The notes under the pieces were generated by a model that had not been told where the DNA came from, made no database searches, and was given only the letters and a program-made list of their open reading frames with translations. Shown here piece by piece: positions 24,943 through 31,423 of a stretch of DNA of 31,423 nucleotides. The stretch is from contig CAYFIR010000078.1 of NCBI GenBank assembly GCA_964343195.1, forward strand, positions 1-31,423. Reading direction: 5' to 3'. Made by a program: the position numbers and the translations under genes. The DNA is from CAYVAP01 sp964343195 (GTDB lineage Bacteria; Bacteroidota; Bacteroidia; J057). Each line of letters opens with the position of its first letter. Positions within the stretch are counted from its first letter, which is position 1.

Positions 24943-24952
24943 TAAACTGAAA

Positions 24953-25858
24953 ATGAAACAACAGATCCCCAATATCGACATGAATAACCGCATCATCATC
25001 GTTACAGGAGCCAATACTGGTTTAGGCTATGAAACCTCACTAGGCTTATCCAAAATGGGAGCGAAGGTCATTATGGCTTGCCGAAATATGTCAAAGGCAA
25101 GTAATGCAAAAAGTCAAATACTGAAACAAGTACCTGCAGCCAATTTGGAAATCATGGAAATCGACCTAGGTAGCCTTAGCTCTGTTCGAAAATTTGCTGA
25201 GAATTTTATATCAAAATATGATCAACTGGATGTGCTTATCAATAATGCTGGCGTCATGACACCGCCATACAGTAAAACAGAAGATGGCTTTGAACTGCAA
25301 TTCGGAGCAAACTACCTTGGGCACTTTTTACTTACAGGACTCTTACTGGACATTATTGTTAAGACTGAAAATTCACGAATTGTAACCCTTAGTTCGGCCG
25401 TTCACAAAAACGGTGAAATCAACTTTGATGATCTTCAGAGCGAAAAAGAATACGATCGCATGAAGGCCTATGCACAATCCAAGCTCGCATGTCTGATGTT
25501 TACCTACGAGTTGCAACGCAGATTAGAAAAAGCCAGCCACAAGCAAACGATTTCTGTAGGTTGTCATCCGGGAATCGCAATGACCGACCTTAGTAGAAAC
25601 ATGTCCAAATTCCAATACTACCTTCTTAAATATACTTTGGCTCCTTTCATGGCTCAATCTCCTAAAAATGGAGCTTTGCCTACCCTATTGGCTGCAACCG
25701 GAGATGTTAAAGGAGGAGAATATTTTGGACCAACCGGATTCAATGAACTAAAAGGTAAGCCTGGAAAAGTATCTTCATCAGAATTATCAAAGGATAAACA
25801 AGTGGCCAATAAACTTTGGGAAGTTTCTGAAAAACTGGTTGGTTTTGAATATTTGTAA
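24953..25858 (+). CDS. Short-chain dehydrogenase/reductase (retinol dehydrogenase-like)
   Basis: A 301-residue oxidoreductase of the classical SDR family. Cofactor motif TGANTGLG (18-25), NNAG (97-100), catalytic Ser in 'VTLSSAVH' (147-148) and Y173-AQS-K177. An Arg after the first strand (ACRN, residue 44) suggests NADP(H). The long C-terminus with 'GGEYFGPTGFNELKGKPGKV' is typical of the retinol-dehydrogenase/WW-oxidoreductase-like bacterial enzymes. The start at ATG 24953 is chosen because the upstream frame runs through the operator. Divergent from and probably controlled by the TetR protein. The substrate is likely a carbonyl compound but is unknown. Confidence 0.9.
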   Translation: MKQQIPNIDMNNRIIIVTGANTGLGYETSLGLSKMGAKVIMACRNMSKASNAKSQILKQVPAANLEIMEIDLGSLSSVRKFAENFISKYDQLDVLINNAGVMTPPYSKTEDGFELQFGANYLGHFLLTGLLLDIIVKTENSRIVTLSSAVHKNGEINFDDLQSEKEYDRMKAYAQSKLACLMFTYELQRRLEKASHKQTISVGCHPGIAMTDLSRNMSKFQYYLLKYTLAPFMAQSPKNGALPTLLAATGDVKGGEYFGPTGFNELKGKPGKVSSSELSKDKQVANKLWEVSEKLVGFEYL

Positions 25859-25885
25859 AAACTGATTCATAAAGAATACACACAC

Positions 25886-25956
25886 AACATTTAAGCATTA
25901 AAGGCTGGGGCCGCAGGGCGTGCTCCCGATTCACCGGAAGCCTTTAATGCGCAGTT
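25886..25956 (+). repeat. attC-like imperfect palindrome P2
   Basis: AACATTTAAGCATTAAAGGC at the left is identical to P1, and CGGAAGCCTTTAATG at the right matches P1, with a variable centre (CCGATTCACCGG). It ends CAGTT. It lies 28 bases after the SDR stop and is preceded by ACACACAAC, also found past the TetR stop on its own strand. Confidence 0.6.
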
Positions 25957-25990
25957 TATGCCGAGAATCGACATTGGACGATGCTCTCCG

Positions 25991-26066
25991 GGCAGCAGGC
26001 CTTACTGGTCAGGCTATGAGGAAGCAATGCTTGGGTGGGGTCGCAGGGACAGGCAGTGGCTGGAAC
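25991..26066 (+). repeat. Array junction repeat C3
   Basis: GGCAGCAGGCCTTACTGGTC, AGGCTATGAGGAAGCAATGC and GGTCGCAGGGAC...GTGGCTGGAAC match C1 and C2. The copy stops at TGGAAC, where the esterase upstream region begins. Confidence 0.75.
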
Positions 26067-26094
26067 TAAAAATGATTTTATTTTTTACATTATT

Positions 26095-26118
26095 TGTCCA
26101 TTTTTAAAAAAATGGACA
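26095..26118. promoter_or_regulatory. Perfect palindrome just upstream of the carboxylesterase
   Basis: TGTCCATTTTT and AAAAATGGACA are exact complements with two bases between, ending 10 bases before the ATG. It could be an operator or a leader hairpin covering the translation start. Confidence 0.5.
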
Positions 26119-26128
26119 AGTATTTACT

Positions 26129-27691
26129 ATGAGACAACTTAGAAACTTCCTTTTACTTTTTGTAATTACAACCGGGTTTTCTTTAATAAGTTGTAACCAA
26201 AAGGCAACCAATAATCAAGAGCCAGTTATTAGTACCACCTCTGGTGATGTATCTGGCAGTTTTAACGATAGTGTATTTGCCTTTTTGGGGATACCATATG
26301 CCAAGGCCGAAAGATTTATGCCTCCACAGGATCCCGATGTCTGGGATGGAGTTCTTACATGTAAGGACTTTGGGCCGGTAGCCAAACAAATAGTGCCCTG
26401 GTACCCCGATTCCATTCAAAATGAAAAAGAACTCTTTAGTGTAAATGTGTGGACACAAGGGATTAAGGATGGCAAGAAACGTCCGGTAATGCTCTGGTTG
26501 CATGGGGGTGGTTTTCACGTTGGCGCCAGCAACGACCCCATGACCTATGGTGAAGCCCTGGCCAAAAAAGGTGATGTGGTGTTTGTATCAGTAAATCACC
26601 GATTGAACATTCTTGGTTTTCTCGATCTATCGGCATGTGACGAAAGATATGCTCAATCGGCCAATGTTGGTATGCTCGATATTGTGAAAGCCCTTGAGTG
26701 GATACAAAATAATATCGAGGAGTTTGGAGGCAACCCATCCGATGTAACCATAGTCGGCGAATCGGGTGGTGGCGGAAAAGTTGGCACCCTCATGTGTATG
26801 CCGGCTGCAAAAGGCCTGTTCCAGAAGGCAATTATCCAAAGTGGTACCCTTCTCAACACAATGACTAAAGAGAAATCACAAGCCTTGGGGTTAGCCGTAC
26901 TTGAAACACTTGGGCTCACCCCAAATGAAGCAGAAAAACTAGATACGATTCCTTACAAAGATTTGGTTAAAGCAGGAAACGATGCAATAGCAAAAATCTC
27001 CGGTCCAAGGAAACCCGGGTCTCCAACTATGTTTGGCTTTGCACCTTCTGCTGATGGAGTTGTTTTACTTCAACAGCCATTCAGCCCCGGATTTGCTGAT
27101 ATTTCTTATGATATACCCCTGATGATAGGTTCCACCCTAAACGAGATGATGCCCACATTTTATGGTGAAAAAAACATGACTTTGGAGCAGGCCAAAGAGC
27201 GTCTTACAAAACAATATGGTAAAAATACGGACAAATATATTGAGCTTTTTGCAAAGGCATATCCCGATTATACACCTCAAGATCTTCTTTCTATTGATAA
27301 GATTTTCAGGCCATATACTATACGTACCGCAGATGCAAGGGCTTTAGAGTCAAGTACTCCATTGTATGTTTATTTCCTGGCATGGAAAAGTGGCGTTGAG
27401 GATGCATCGAAAGGTTCTTTTCATGGCTTGGACATTCCATTGGCTTTCAACACAGTTGACCTAAGATCCGATTGGACAGGCAATACCGAAGACGCATGGG
27501 AAATGTCCAACAAAATGAGCTCAGCATGGATCAATTTTATTAAAACAGGGAATCCCAATGTTGAGGGTGTACTACCAGTATGGGAGCCTTATACTGCAGA
27601 AAACGGTGCTACAATGTATTTTGATAATGAATGCAGAATTGTACATAACCACGACAGAGAATTGATGAATTTCATTCAACCTGTTGATTAG
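26129..27691 (+). CDS. Carboxylesterase type B, lipoprotein
   Basis: A 520-residue alpha/beta hydrolase. The N-terminus is a lipoprotein signal with lipobox LISC (C22), so it is anchored in the envelope. Carboxylesterase/cholinesterase family features: oxyanion loop HGGGF (125-129), nucleophile S212 in 'GESGGGGK', acid E339 in 'STLNEMMP', and H432 in 'SFHGLDIPLAF'. The triad is complete, so it should hydrolyse carboxylic esters; the substrate is not predictable. The order of the Ser-Glu-His residues and the length are standard. It is the sole gene of module C, flanked by junctions C3 and C4, with a palindrome directly in front of the start. Confidence 0.92.
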   Translation: MRQLRNFLLLFVITTGFSLISCNQKATNNQEPVISTTSGDVSGSFNDSVFAFLGIPYAKAERFMPPQDPDVWDGVLTCKDFGPVAKQIVPWYPDSIQNEKELFSVNVWTQGIKDGKKRPVMLWLHGGGFHVGASNDPMTYGEALAKKGDVVFVSVNHRLNILGFLDLSACDERYAQSANVGMLDIVKALEWIQNNIEEFGGNPSDVTIVGESGGGGKVGTLMCMPAAKGLFQKAIIQSGTLLNTMTKEKSQALGLAVLETLGLTPNEAEKLDTIPYKDLVKAGNDAIAKISGPRKPGSPTMFGFAPSADGVVLLQQPFSPGFADISYDIPLMIGSTLNEMMPTFYGEKNMTLEQAKERLTKQYGKNTDKYIELFAKAYPDYTPQDLLSIDKIFRPYTIRTADARALESSTPLYVYFLAWKSGVEDASKGSFHGLDIPLAFNTVDLRSDWTGNTEDAWEMSNKMSSAWINFIKTGNPNVEGVLPVWEPYTAENGATMYFDNECRIVHNHDRELMNFIQPVD

Positions 27692-27760
27692 CCATTAGGG
27701 TCATTCGTGAATTTCAGGCGTAACTCGAATTAGATGGCATGAATATAAAGCACGACGGTA

Positions 27761-27912
27761 CACTTAAGTATTAAAGGTTCCCCGATGCTACTGCCAGGCG
27801 GCATCCATGATCGGGATCTTCGACAGGGCAGGCCATTGGGACTGCAGGCAGCACGTATCAGAACATGGGGCAGCAATATCCGGGCGGGGACGCAAAAACG
27901 GTCTGTGCCTAA
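27761..27912 (+). repeat. Array junction repeat C4 (right outer)
   Basis: Starts with a decayed half of the P palindrome (CACTTAAGTATTAAAGG, 27761-27777), then CCCCGATGCTACTGCCAGGC and CATGATCGGGATCTTCGACA as in C1, then a decayed core (CAGGCAGCACGTATCAGAAC, GGGGCAGCAATATCC, GTCTGTGCC). It marks the right edge of the AT-rich modules. Confidence 0.65.
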
Positions 27913-27926
27913 CTTGTCGATCTCAA

Positions 27927-27965
27927 AGCGATGGGGTAACTTCCAATCAACTTAACCCAATCGCT
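27927..27965 (+). promoter_or_regulatory. Leader hairpin abutting the serine hydrolase start
   Basis: AGCGATGGGGTAA (27927-27939) pairs imperfectly with TTAACCCAATCGCT (27952-27965), directly before the ATG at 27966. It may affect translation, or it may be a terminator for transcription from the array. Confidence 0.4.
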
Positions 27966-29237
27966 ATGAGGTCCCTGCTACTGCTACTCACATTGGCCTT
28001 TGTGGCCTGTTCTGCTCCCCAGACTACTACCCAATCAGAACCCATCCTGCCGCCGGGCGATCCAATGGCTTACGGCCTGGACCAGGAGGAAATCGACTCC
28101 ATTGCGTCCCACGTCGCCTGGGCGATTGATTCGTCTTTCATCTCCGGCGCGGTGGTGCTGATCGCCAGGGGGGATCAGGTCATCTACCACGAGGCATTCG
28201 GGTATAGCGACACCGCCAAAACCCGCCCGATGACTACGGACAACATCTTTCGCCTCGCGTCCATGACCAAGCCCATCACCTCTACGGCCATCATGCAACT
28301 GGTGGAGCAGGGCAAGATCAGCACCAACGATCCCGTCTCGAAATACATCCCGGAGTTTGCCGACCTGAAGGTACTGGATACCTTCAACCAGGAAGACTCG
28401 ACCTTCACGACCGTCCCGCTGGAAAGGGAGGTCACCATCCACCACTTGCTGACCCACACCTCAGGCATCCCCTATGCGGCTTTTCACCCGGTCGCAGCGG
28501 TGCTCTATCCGCAGTTTGACTTCGTAGAGGGACCGACCAAAGAGCCCCGAATCCTGGCAACCAACATCCCCAAACAGGCACAGGCTCCGCTCCTGCATCA
28601 GCCCGGCGACGCCTGGACCTACGGGACGAACATCGACGTACTAGGCTACATCGTGGAACTGGTATCCGGTCAGCCGCTGGATGAATATTTCGCGGAGCAC
28701 ATTTTCGAGCCGCTGAACATCGAAGATATGGCCTTTTACCTGCCCGATGACCAGGCAGACCGGCTGGTGGACGTCTGGTTCACCCCCAATATTCAGGTCT
28801 CAGACTTACCCGAAACATTCGCACCTGATTATCCCGTCTCCGGTGCCAAAACCTACTTTGCCGGGGGAGCGGGGCTGGTCGGCACCTCGACCGACTACCT
28901 GAAGTTTGCCAGCGCCCTGCTCAATGGAGGGGCCCTTGGCGAGGCAAAAATCCTGGACTCCACCACAGTAGAAAGGATGTTTTCCAATCAGATCGACACG
29001 CTGAGGCTGGATGAAGGGGTGGGCTTTGGATATGGAGGGGCCGTGCGGACTGTCGAAAGTCCCACGGGAGTCAACGCCGGCCTTTGGGGCTGGGACGGCT
29101 TTTGGCAGACTTATTTCCGCATCGACCCCGAGAATGACATGGTGATGATCATGCTGACGAATGCTTTTAACAATCCCCGCTGGGATGACGTTTTAGGTGG
29201 CTATGAAAAACTGGTGGTCCAATCTGTGGAAGATTGA
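27966..29237 (+). CDS. Serine hydrolase lipoprotein, beta-lactamase class C/EstB-like
   Basis: A 423-residue envelope enzyme. The start at ATG 27966 gives a lipoprotein signal (MRSLLLLLTLAFVACSAP, lipidated C15); the frame upstream runs through repeat C4 and is not real. Catalytic S99-M-T-K102 in 'RLASMTKPITS', second motif Y219-G-T-N222 in 'WTYGTNIDVLGY', and a C-terminal 'GLWGWDGFWQTYF' near the position of the third motif. 'GLVGTSTDYLKFASALLNGG' is typical of the EstB/PBP-like esterase subgroup. Base composition is GC-rich again, like the chromosome left of the array, so this is probably native. It is the second such serine hydrolase in the window and not a close copy of the first. Confidence 0.88.
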   Translation: MRSLLLLLTLAFVACSAPQTTTQSEPILPPGDPMAYGLDQEEIDSIASHVAWAIDSSFISGAVVLIARGDQVIYHEAFGYSDTAKTRPMTTDNIFRLASMTKPITSTAIMQLVEQGKISTNDPVSKYIPEFADLKVLDTFNQEDSTFTTVPLEREVTIHHLLTHTSGIPYAAFHPVAAVLYPQFDFVEGPTKEPRILATNIPKQAQAPLLHQPGDAWTYGTNIDVLGYIVELVSGQPLDEYFAEHIFEPLNIEDMAFYLPDDQADRLVDVWFTPNIQVSDLPETFAPDYPVSGAKTYFAGGAGLVGTSTDYLKFASALLNGGALGEAKILDSTTVERMFSNQIDTLRLDEGVGFGYGGAVRTVESPTGVNAGLWGWDGFWQTYFRIDPENDMVMIMLTNAFNNPRWDDVLGGYEKLVVQSVED

Positions 29238-29317
29238 ACCACCAAAAGGCCATGAAAGCTGGCCGCATGTCTACCAACACTTTAAGTATCAAATCACCAG
29301 ACCAACCTCACAACTCC

Positions 29318-30043
29318 ATGAGGCAACTCCTACAGTACGGCCTTTCATACCTGGGGCTATGCTTGTGCCTATCTCTCCTTTCCTCCTGCACCACTTCAAA
29401 AAATTACGAAGTAGTGAGGCATTACAACGCCGCCAATGCCTTCATTCCCCATTATTTCTACCTCAAAACCCCCAAAAGATATGGGAAGATGAGGTTGAAA
29501 AGGGTTGCGCGAACGTTTCATGAGGATGACCCACGGGCCAGGACCATCAGTAGCATCATCTTCCGGCATGAGGAGAGCTACTATGCCCATGTGTATATCT
29601 CCACAGAGACCGATGAGCTAACAATCCTGAACTTTGACGCGAGGAAACCTACAGCGTCTCACCCCGAGTATGCTACCTGCCCAGACAACTGCGACGTATC
29701 TTCCCCTCAGTTTGTAGGAGCCTGGACAGGGCTGGGCACACACAATGGGCTATGCTATTGCCTGGAACGGATAGATGAGGAATTTTTCAAGATCATTAAC
29801 TACCTGCCGGCTGACATTCAGGTTGATGAGGAGCATCAATTTTTCAAAGAATTTGAGCAGTTTGGGGATACCTCCACTCTATGCTACTACCGGCTCAACC
29901 GGCCCTATTCCCCTGACCGGCATATACTTTACTATCCCAATGACTTCGGGGATTTGGTGATCAAGGAGGATAGCACGGATTATGTCATAGGGGTTTACCG
30001 ACAGGTAACGGATGAGCTAAGGTCGGTCTCCAATGAAGAATAA
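29318..30043 (+). CDS. Lipoprotein of unknown function
   Basis: A 241-residue protein starting at ATG 29318, chosen because a lipoprotein signal follows directly (MRQLLQYGLSYLGLCLCLSL, lipobox LSSC). The longer frame back to 29234 would displace that signal. The mature protein is beta-rich with many Tyr/Asp residues and several Cys ('ATCPDNCDVSS', 'NGLCYCLERID') that may form disulphides in the periplasm. No domain recognised. It lies 80 bases after the serine hydrolase and 20 bases before the DUF6915-like gene, possibly one transcript. Confidence 0.7.
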   Translation: MRQLLQYGLSYLGLCLCLSLLSSCTTSKNYEVVRHYNAANAFIPHYFYLKTPKRYGKMRLKRVARTFHEDDPRARTISSIIFRHEESYYAHVYISTETDELTILNFDARKPTASHPEYATCPDNCDVSSPQFVGAWTGLGTHNGLCYCLERIDEEFFKIINYLPADIQVDEEHQFFKEFEQFGDTSTLCYYRLNRPYSPDRHILYYPNDFGDLVIKEDSTDYVIGVYRQVTDELRSVSNEE

Positions 30044-30063
30044 AGGAATCAAAAAGCGGGAAA

Positions 30064-30663
30064 ATGGATATCTGGAAACATAGCGAACTTTCAGCGGTAA
30101 AGTTCGGGGGAGCCCCAGAGGACTATTTCGAAGTCCATAAGTTCCTCGATTCCTCGAAGCTGTTCTTTTTCAACATCAAGCATCGGGCCCTGCTCCATCA
30201 TACCTTTGGCATCTCATTGTGCATCATGGCCCTGGGCGACCTGGTCAGCAACTCCGATGGCCAAAAGATACTCGTCAGAGACATTGCCAGTGAACACCTC
30301 AAAGAGGACCTGAACGGACAGGTACCCACCCTCGCGGACTGGTTTACTCAGGCAAATGAGCCGATCTCGCCGACATTGAAACAGGCCCTCGCAATAGGAG
30401 ACTCCAGGCTCAGAGATTTTGTCCTGAAGCCCTACCTCGATTCCGGGATCGAAAATACTCTGATGATTACCTTTAGTGACTTTGGTGTATCTCTGGTTGA
30501 ACGCTTCCTGGGGACAGAGACTGCCCTGGCCCTTAGACACCACCTGCCGGCTCAGCATACGGTAAAAAGCATGCTGAGAAAGTTCCCCTTCACCGAGCGC
30601 TGGCAATATTCACCGGACATGAGTCAAATGCAGTTACTGACAAACAGATCCCATGAAAGCTGA
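30064..30663 (+). CDS. DUF6915-like protein
   Basis: A 199-residue protein. The first ~100 residues follow the DUF6915 pattern as I remember it: 'FGGAPEDYFEVHKFLDSSK', 'KHRALLHHTFG' with the adjacent His pair (44-45), 'NSDGQKILVRDIASEHLKED' and 'VPTLADWF'. That family is often found in phages and prophages and has no known activity; the conserved His/Asp residues look like a metal site. The C-terminal half (about 100-199) is additional and unrecognised. It overlaps the next gene by 11 bases, so the two are coupled and perhaps act together. Confidence 0.65.
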   Translation: MDIWKHSELSAVKFGGAPEDYFEVHKFLDSSKLFFFNIKHRALLHHTFGISLCIMALGDLVSNSDGQKILVRDIASEHLKEDLNGQVPTLADWFTQANEPISPTLKQALAIGDSRLRDFVLKPYLDSGIENTLMITFSDFGVSLVERFLGTETALALRHHLPAQHTVKSMLRKFPFTERWQYSPDMSQMQLLTNRSHES

Positions 30664-31324
30664 CCTGACTGAGCACCTGATAGCGTTAAAGGAAAAAGGA
30701 ACCGTCCTATCCGTAAAATGGGATGCCGGAGGCGATGAAACCCTCTTGCATTTTTTTGAAGGGGAGGAAAAAGTCCCAGATTCGAGGGACGGAATGTATG
30801 GGCAACTCCGCGACTTTTTGATCGAAAAGTTTGATCTACCCAATGGAGGGGAGTATTTCAATGAAGGAGGAGGAATCTTCGCCCTGGAAAACCAGAAAAT
30901 CGCGTTCACATTCAGCGAACTGGCCTATTCGCGATACGAAGAAGATGGCTGTGAAATCATCACCGCTGAAGAAGACCTCACGATCCAGGCACCCGAAGGA
31001 ATGACGAGTTTTCTAGCAGCCCAGCATTTGACAGAAGCATATTTTCATGGAGAGACCAATTACTTCCGGGCAGAAGTTGTGAACACAACCTTTCGGGTTA
31101 TCACCCCAACCTTCCAGTCAGTCCCACCTGACGGATTTACAGAAGGATTAAGGGAAAAATTTGAACGCATCGCTCAGTCAACATTCGACACCCCAATCCA
31201 ACATGGGGAAATCAGGTACGCCGGCAAGTTGTATGCCCATGAGGTCATCTTTGAAGAAGTATCCCTCACGAAATACGCAACCGATAAAGATCACAGAGAA
31301 AAAAAGATTTACCTTTTTGCATAG
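30653..31324 (+). CDS. Soluble protein of unknown function
   Basis: A 223-residue acidic, soluble protein with no signal peptide or membrane segment. Its ATG lies inside the last codons of the DUF6915-like gene (11-base overlap), evidence of coupled translation. The sequence alternates short strands and helices ('FEGEEKVPDSRDGMYGQLRD', 'IAFTFSELAYSRYEEDGCEI') with no motif I can name. The second half ('EAYFHGETNYFRAEVVNTTF') may be a separate domain. Only the gene pairing gives a hint about its role. Confidence 0.65.
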   Translation: MKADLTEHLIALKEKGTVLSVKWDAGGDETLLHFFEGEEKVPDSRDGMYGQLRDFLIEKFDLPNGGEYFNEGGGIFALENQKIAFTFSELAYSRYEEDGCEIITAEEDLTIQAPEGMTSFLAAQHLTEAYFHGETNYFRAEVVNTTFRVITPTFQSVPPDGFTEGLREKFERIAQSTFDTPIQHGEIRYAGKLYAHEVIFEEVSLTKYATDKDHREKKIYLFA

Positions 31325-31325
31325 C

Positions 31326-31400
31326 ATGTCCTATCAGACCCTCATCCAACAATTCTACACCGCCTTCTCTAGGGGAGCAATTTGCGATTTAAAGAAATGA
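31326..31400 (+). pseudogene. Truncated start of an NTF2/SnoaL-like gene
   Basis: The ATG at 31326 follows the previous stop by one base. It encodes MSYQTLIQQFYTAFSRGA, the characteristic first helix of SnoaL/NTF2-like proteins (FYxAFxRGD). After that the sequence changes to AT-rich ATTTGCGATTTAAAG and stops at TGA 31398-31400. This looks like an interruption, perhaps by an inserted element whose left end begins near 31377. The window ends too soon to tell. Confidence 0.55.
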
Positions 31401-31423
31401 TTTGTAGTGTATTATGTAATGGA

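Larger units (their letters stand above)
19988..27912. mobile_element. Repeat-delimited accessory island, integron-like cassette array (putative)
   Basis: A run of visibly AT-rich modules between two related outer junctions (20119-20300 and 27780-27912), with a recombinase remnant at the left edge. Modules: restriction-modification genes; cupin, TetR and SDR genes; carboxylesterase gene. Junction copies share CAGGCTATGGG...AAGCA...CGCAGGGAC...TGTGGCTGGAAC. Inner junctions also share an AAC...GTT imperfect palindrome. Flanking genes are GC-richer. It could instead be an old genomic island with repeated relics of one element; the cassette model rests on layout. Confidence 0.5.

Noticed and set aside
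27807..27965. Extended N-terminus of the second serine hydrolase
   Set aside because: The frame passes through junction repeat C4 and would hide the lipoprotein signal that starts at 27966.

Overview
The window looks like chromosomal DNA of a member of the Bacteroidota, probably a marine or sludge-type lineage near Saprospiria or Cytophagia. The lineage is inferred from gene content and the rank is uncertain. The evidence is a secreted FG-GAP protein with a type IX secretion sorting domain, a DUF3127 protein, a DUF5723-type outer-membrane protein, FtsX-type permeases, many Sec and lipoprotein signals, and starts without Shine-Dalgarno sequences. No rRNA, tRNA or CRISPR array was seen.

Layout. 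62-2126 (-) is a YdbS/YdbT-like PH-domain membrane pair. 2220-2846 (+) is a beta-carbonic anhydrase. 3081-5501 (+) is a MacB/FtsX permease followed by a strong hairpin. 5905-7545 (+) is a secreted seven-repeat FG-GAP propeller. 8044-9483 (-) is an outer-membrane protein, divergent from a run of three (+) genes at 9569-13876: serine hydrolase, secreted unknown, and a GH57-fold protein whose catalytic motifs are eroded. 13896-17173 (-) carries DinB, a response regulator, DUF3127, xseB and xseA. 17947-19942 (+) holds a small conserved protein and an aldehyde dehydrogenase whose homologous N-terminus has no ATG/GTG/TTG start.

Accessory region, about 19.95-27.9 kb. Right behind the aldehyde dehydrogenase is the C-terminal piece of a tyrosine recombinase with its catalytic box II intact. 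It is followed by visibly AT-rich modules separated by related 100-250 bp repeat junctions: (A) a type II restriction-modification set (controller protein, HNH/zinc endonuclease, C5-methyltransferase); (B) a secreted cupin, then a divergent TetR/SDR pair with palindromic operators; (C) a carboxylesterase lipoprotein. The outer junctions (20119-20300 and 27780-27912) are related direct repeats. The two inner ones (after the methyltransferase and after the SDR) carry near-identical imperfect palindromes beginning AAC and ending GTT. The whole resembles an integron-like cassette array with non-canonical attC-like sites. This is the most interesting part of the window, and the interpretation is inference.

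Right end. 27966-31324 (+) has a serine-hydrolase lipoprotein, a lipoprotein of unknown function, a DUF6915-like protein overlapping an unknown protein, and the first codons of an NTF2/SnoaL-like gene that breaks off near the window edge.

Three further dispersed repeat families sit between genes: a double-hairpin repeat in inverted copies (7599-7757 and 17552-17716), a MITE-like repeat with CTAGTG-type ends (18277-18386 and 24148-24289, with diverged relatives at about 7906-7990 and 15896-15975), and a 130 bp inverted-repeat-bounded element (17312-17441).
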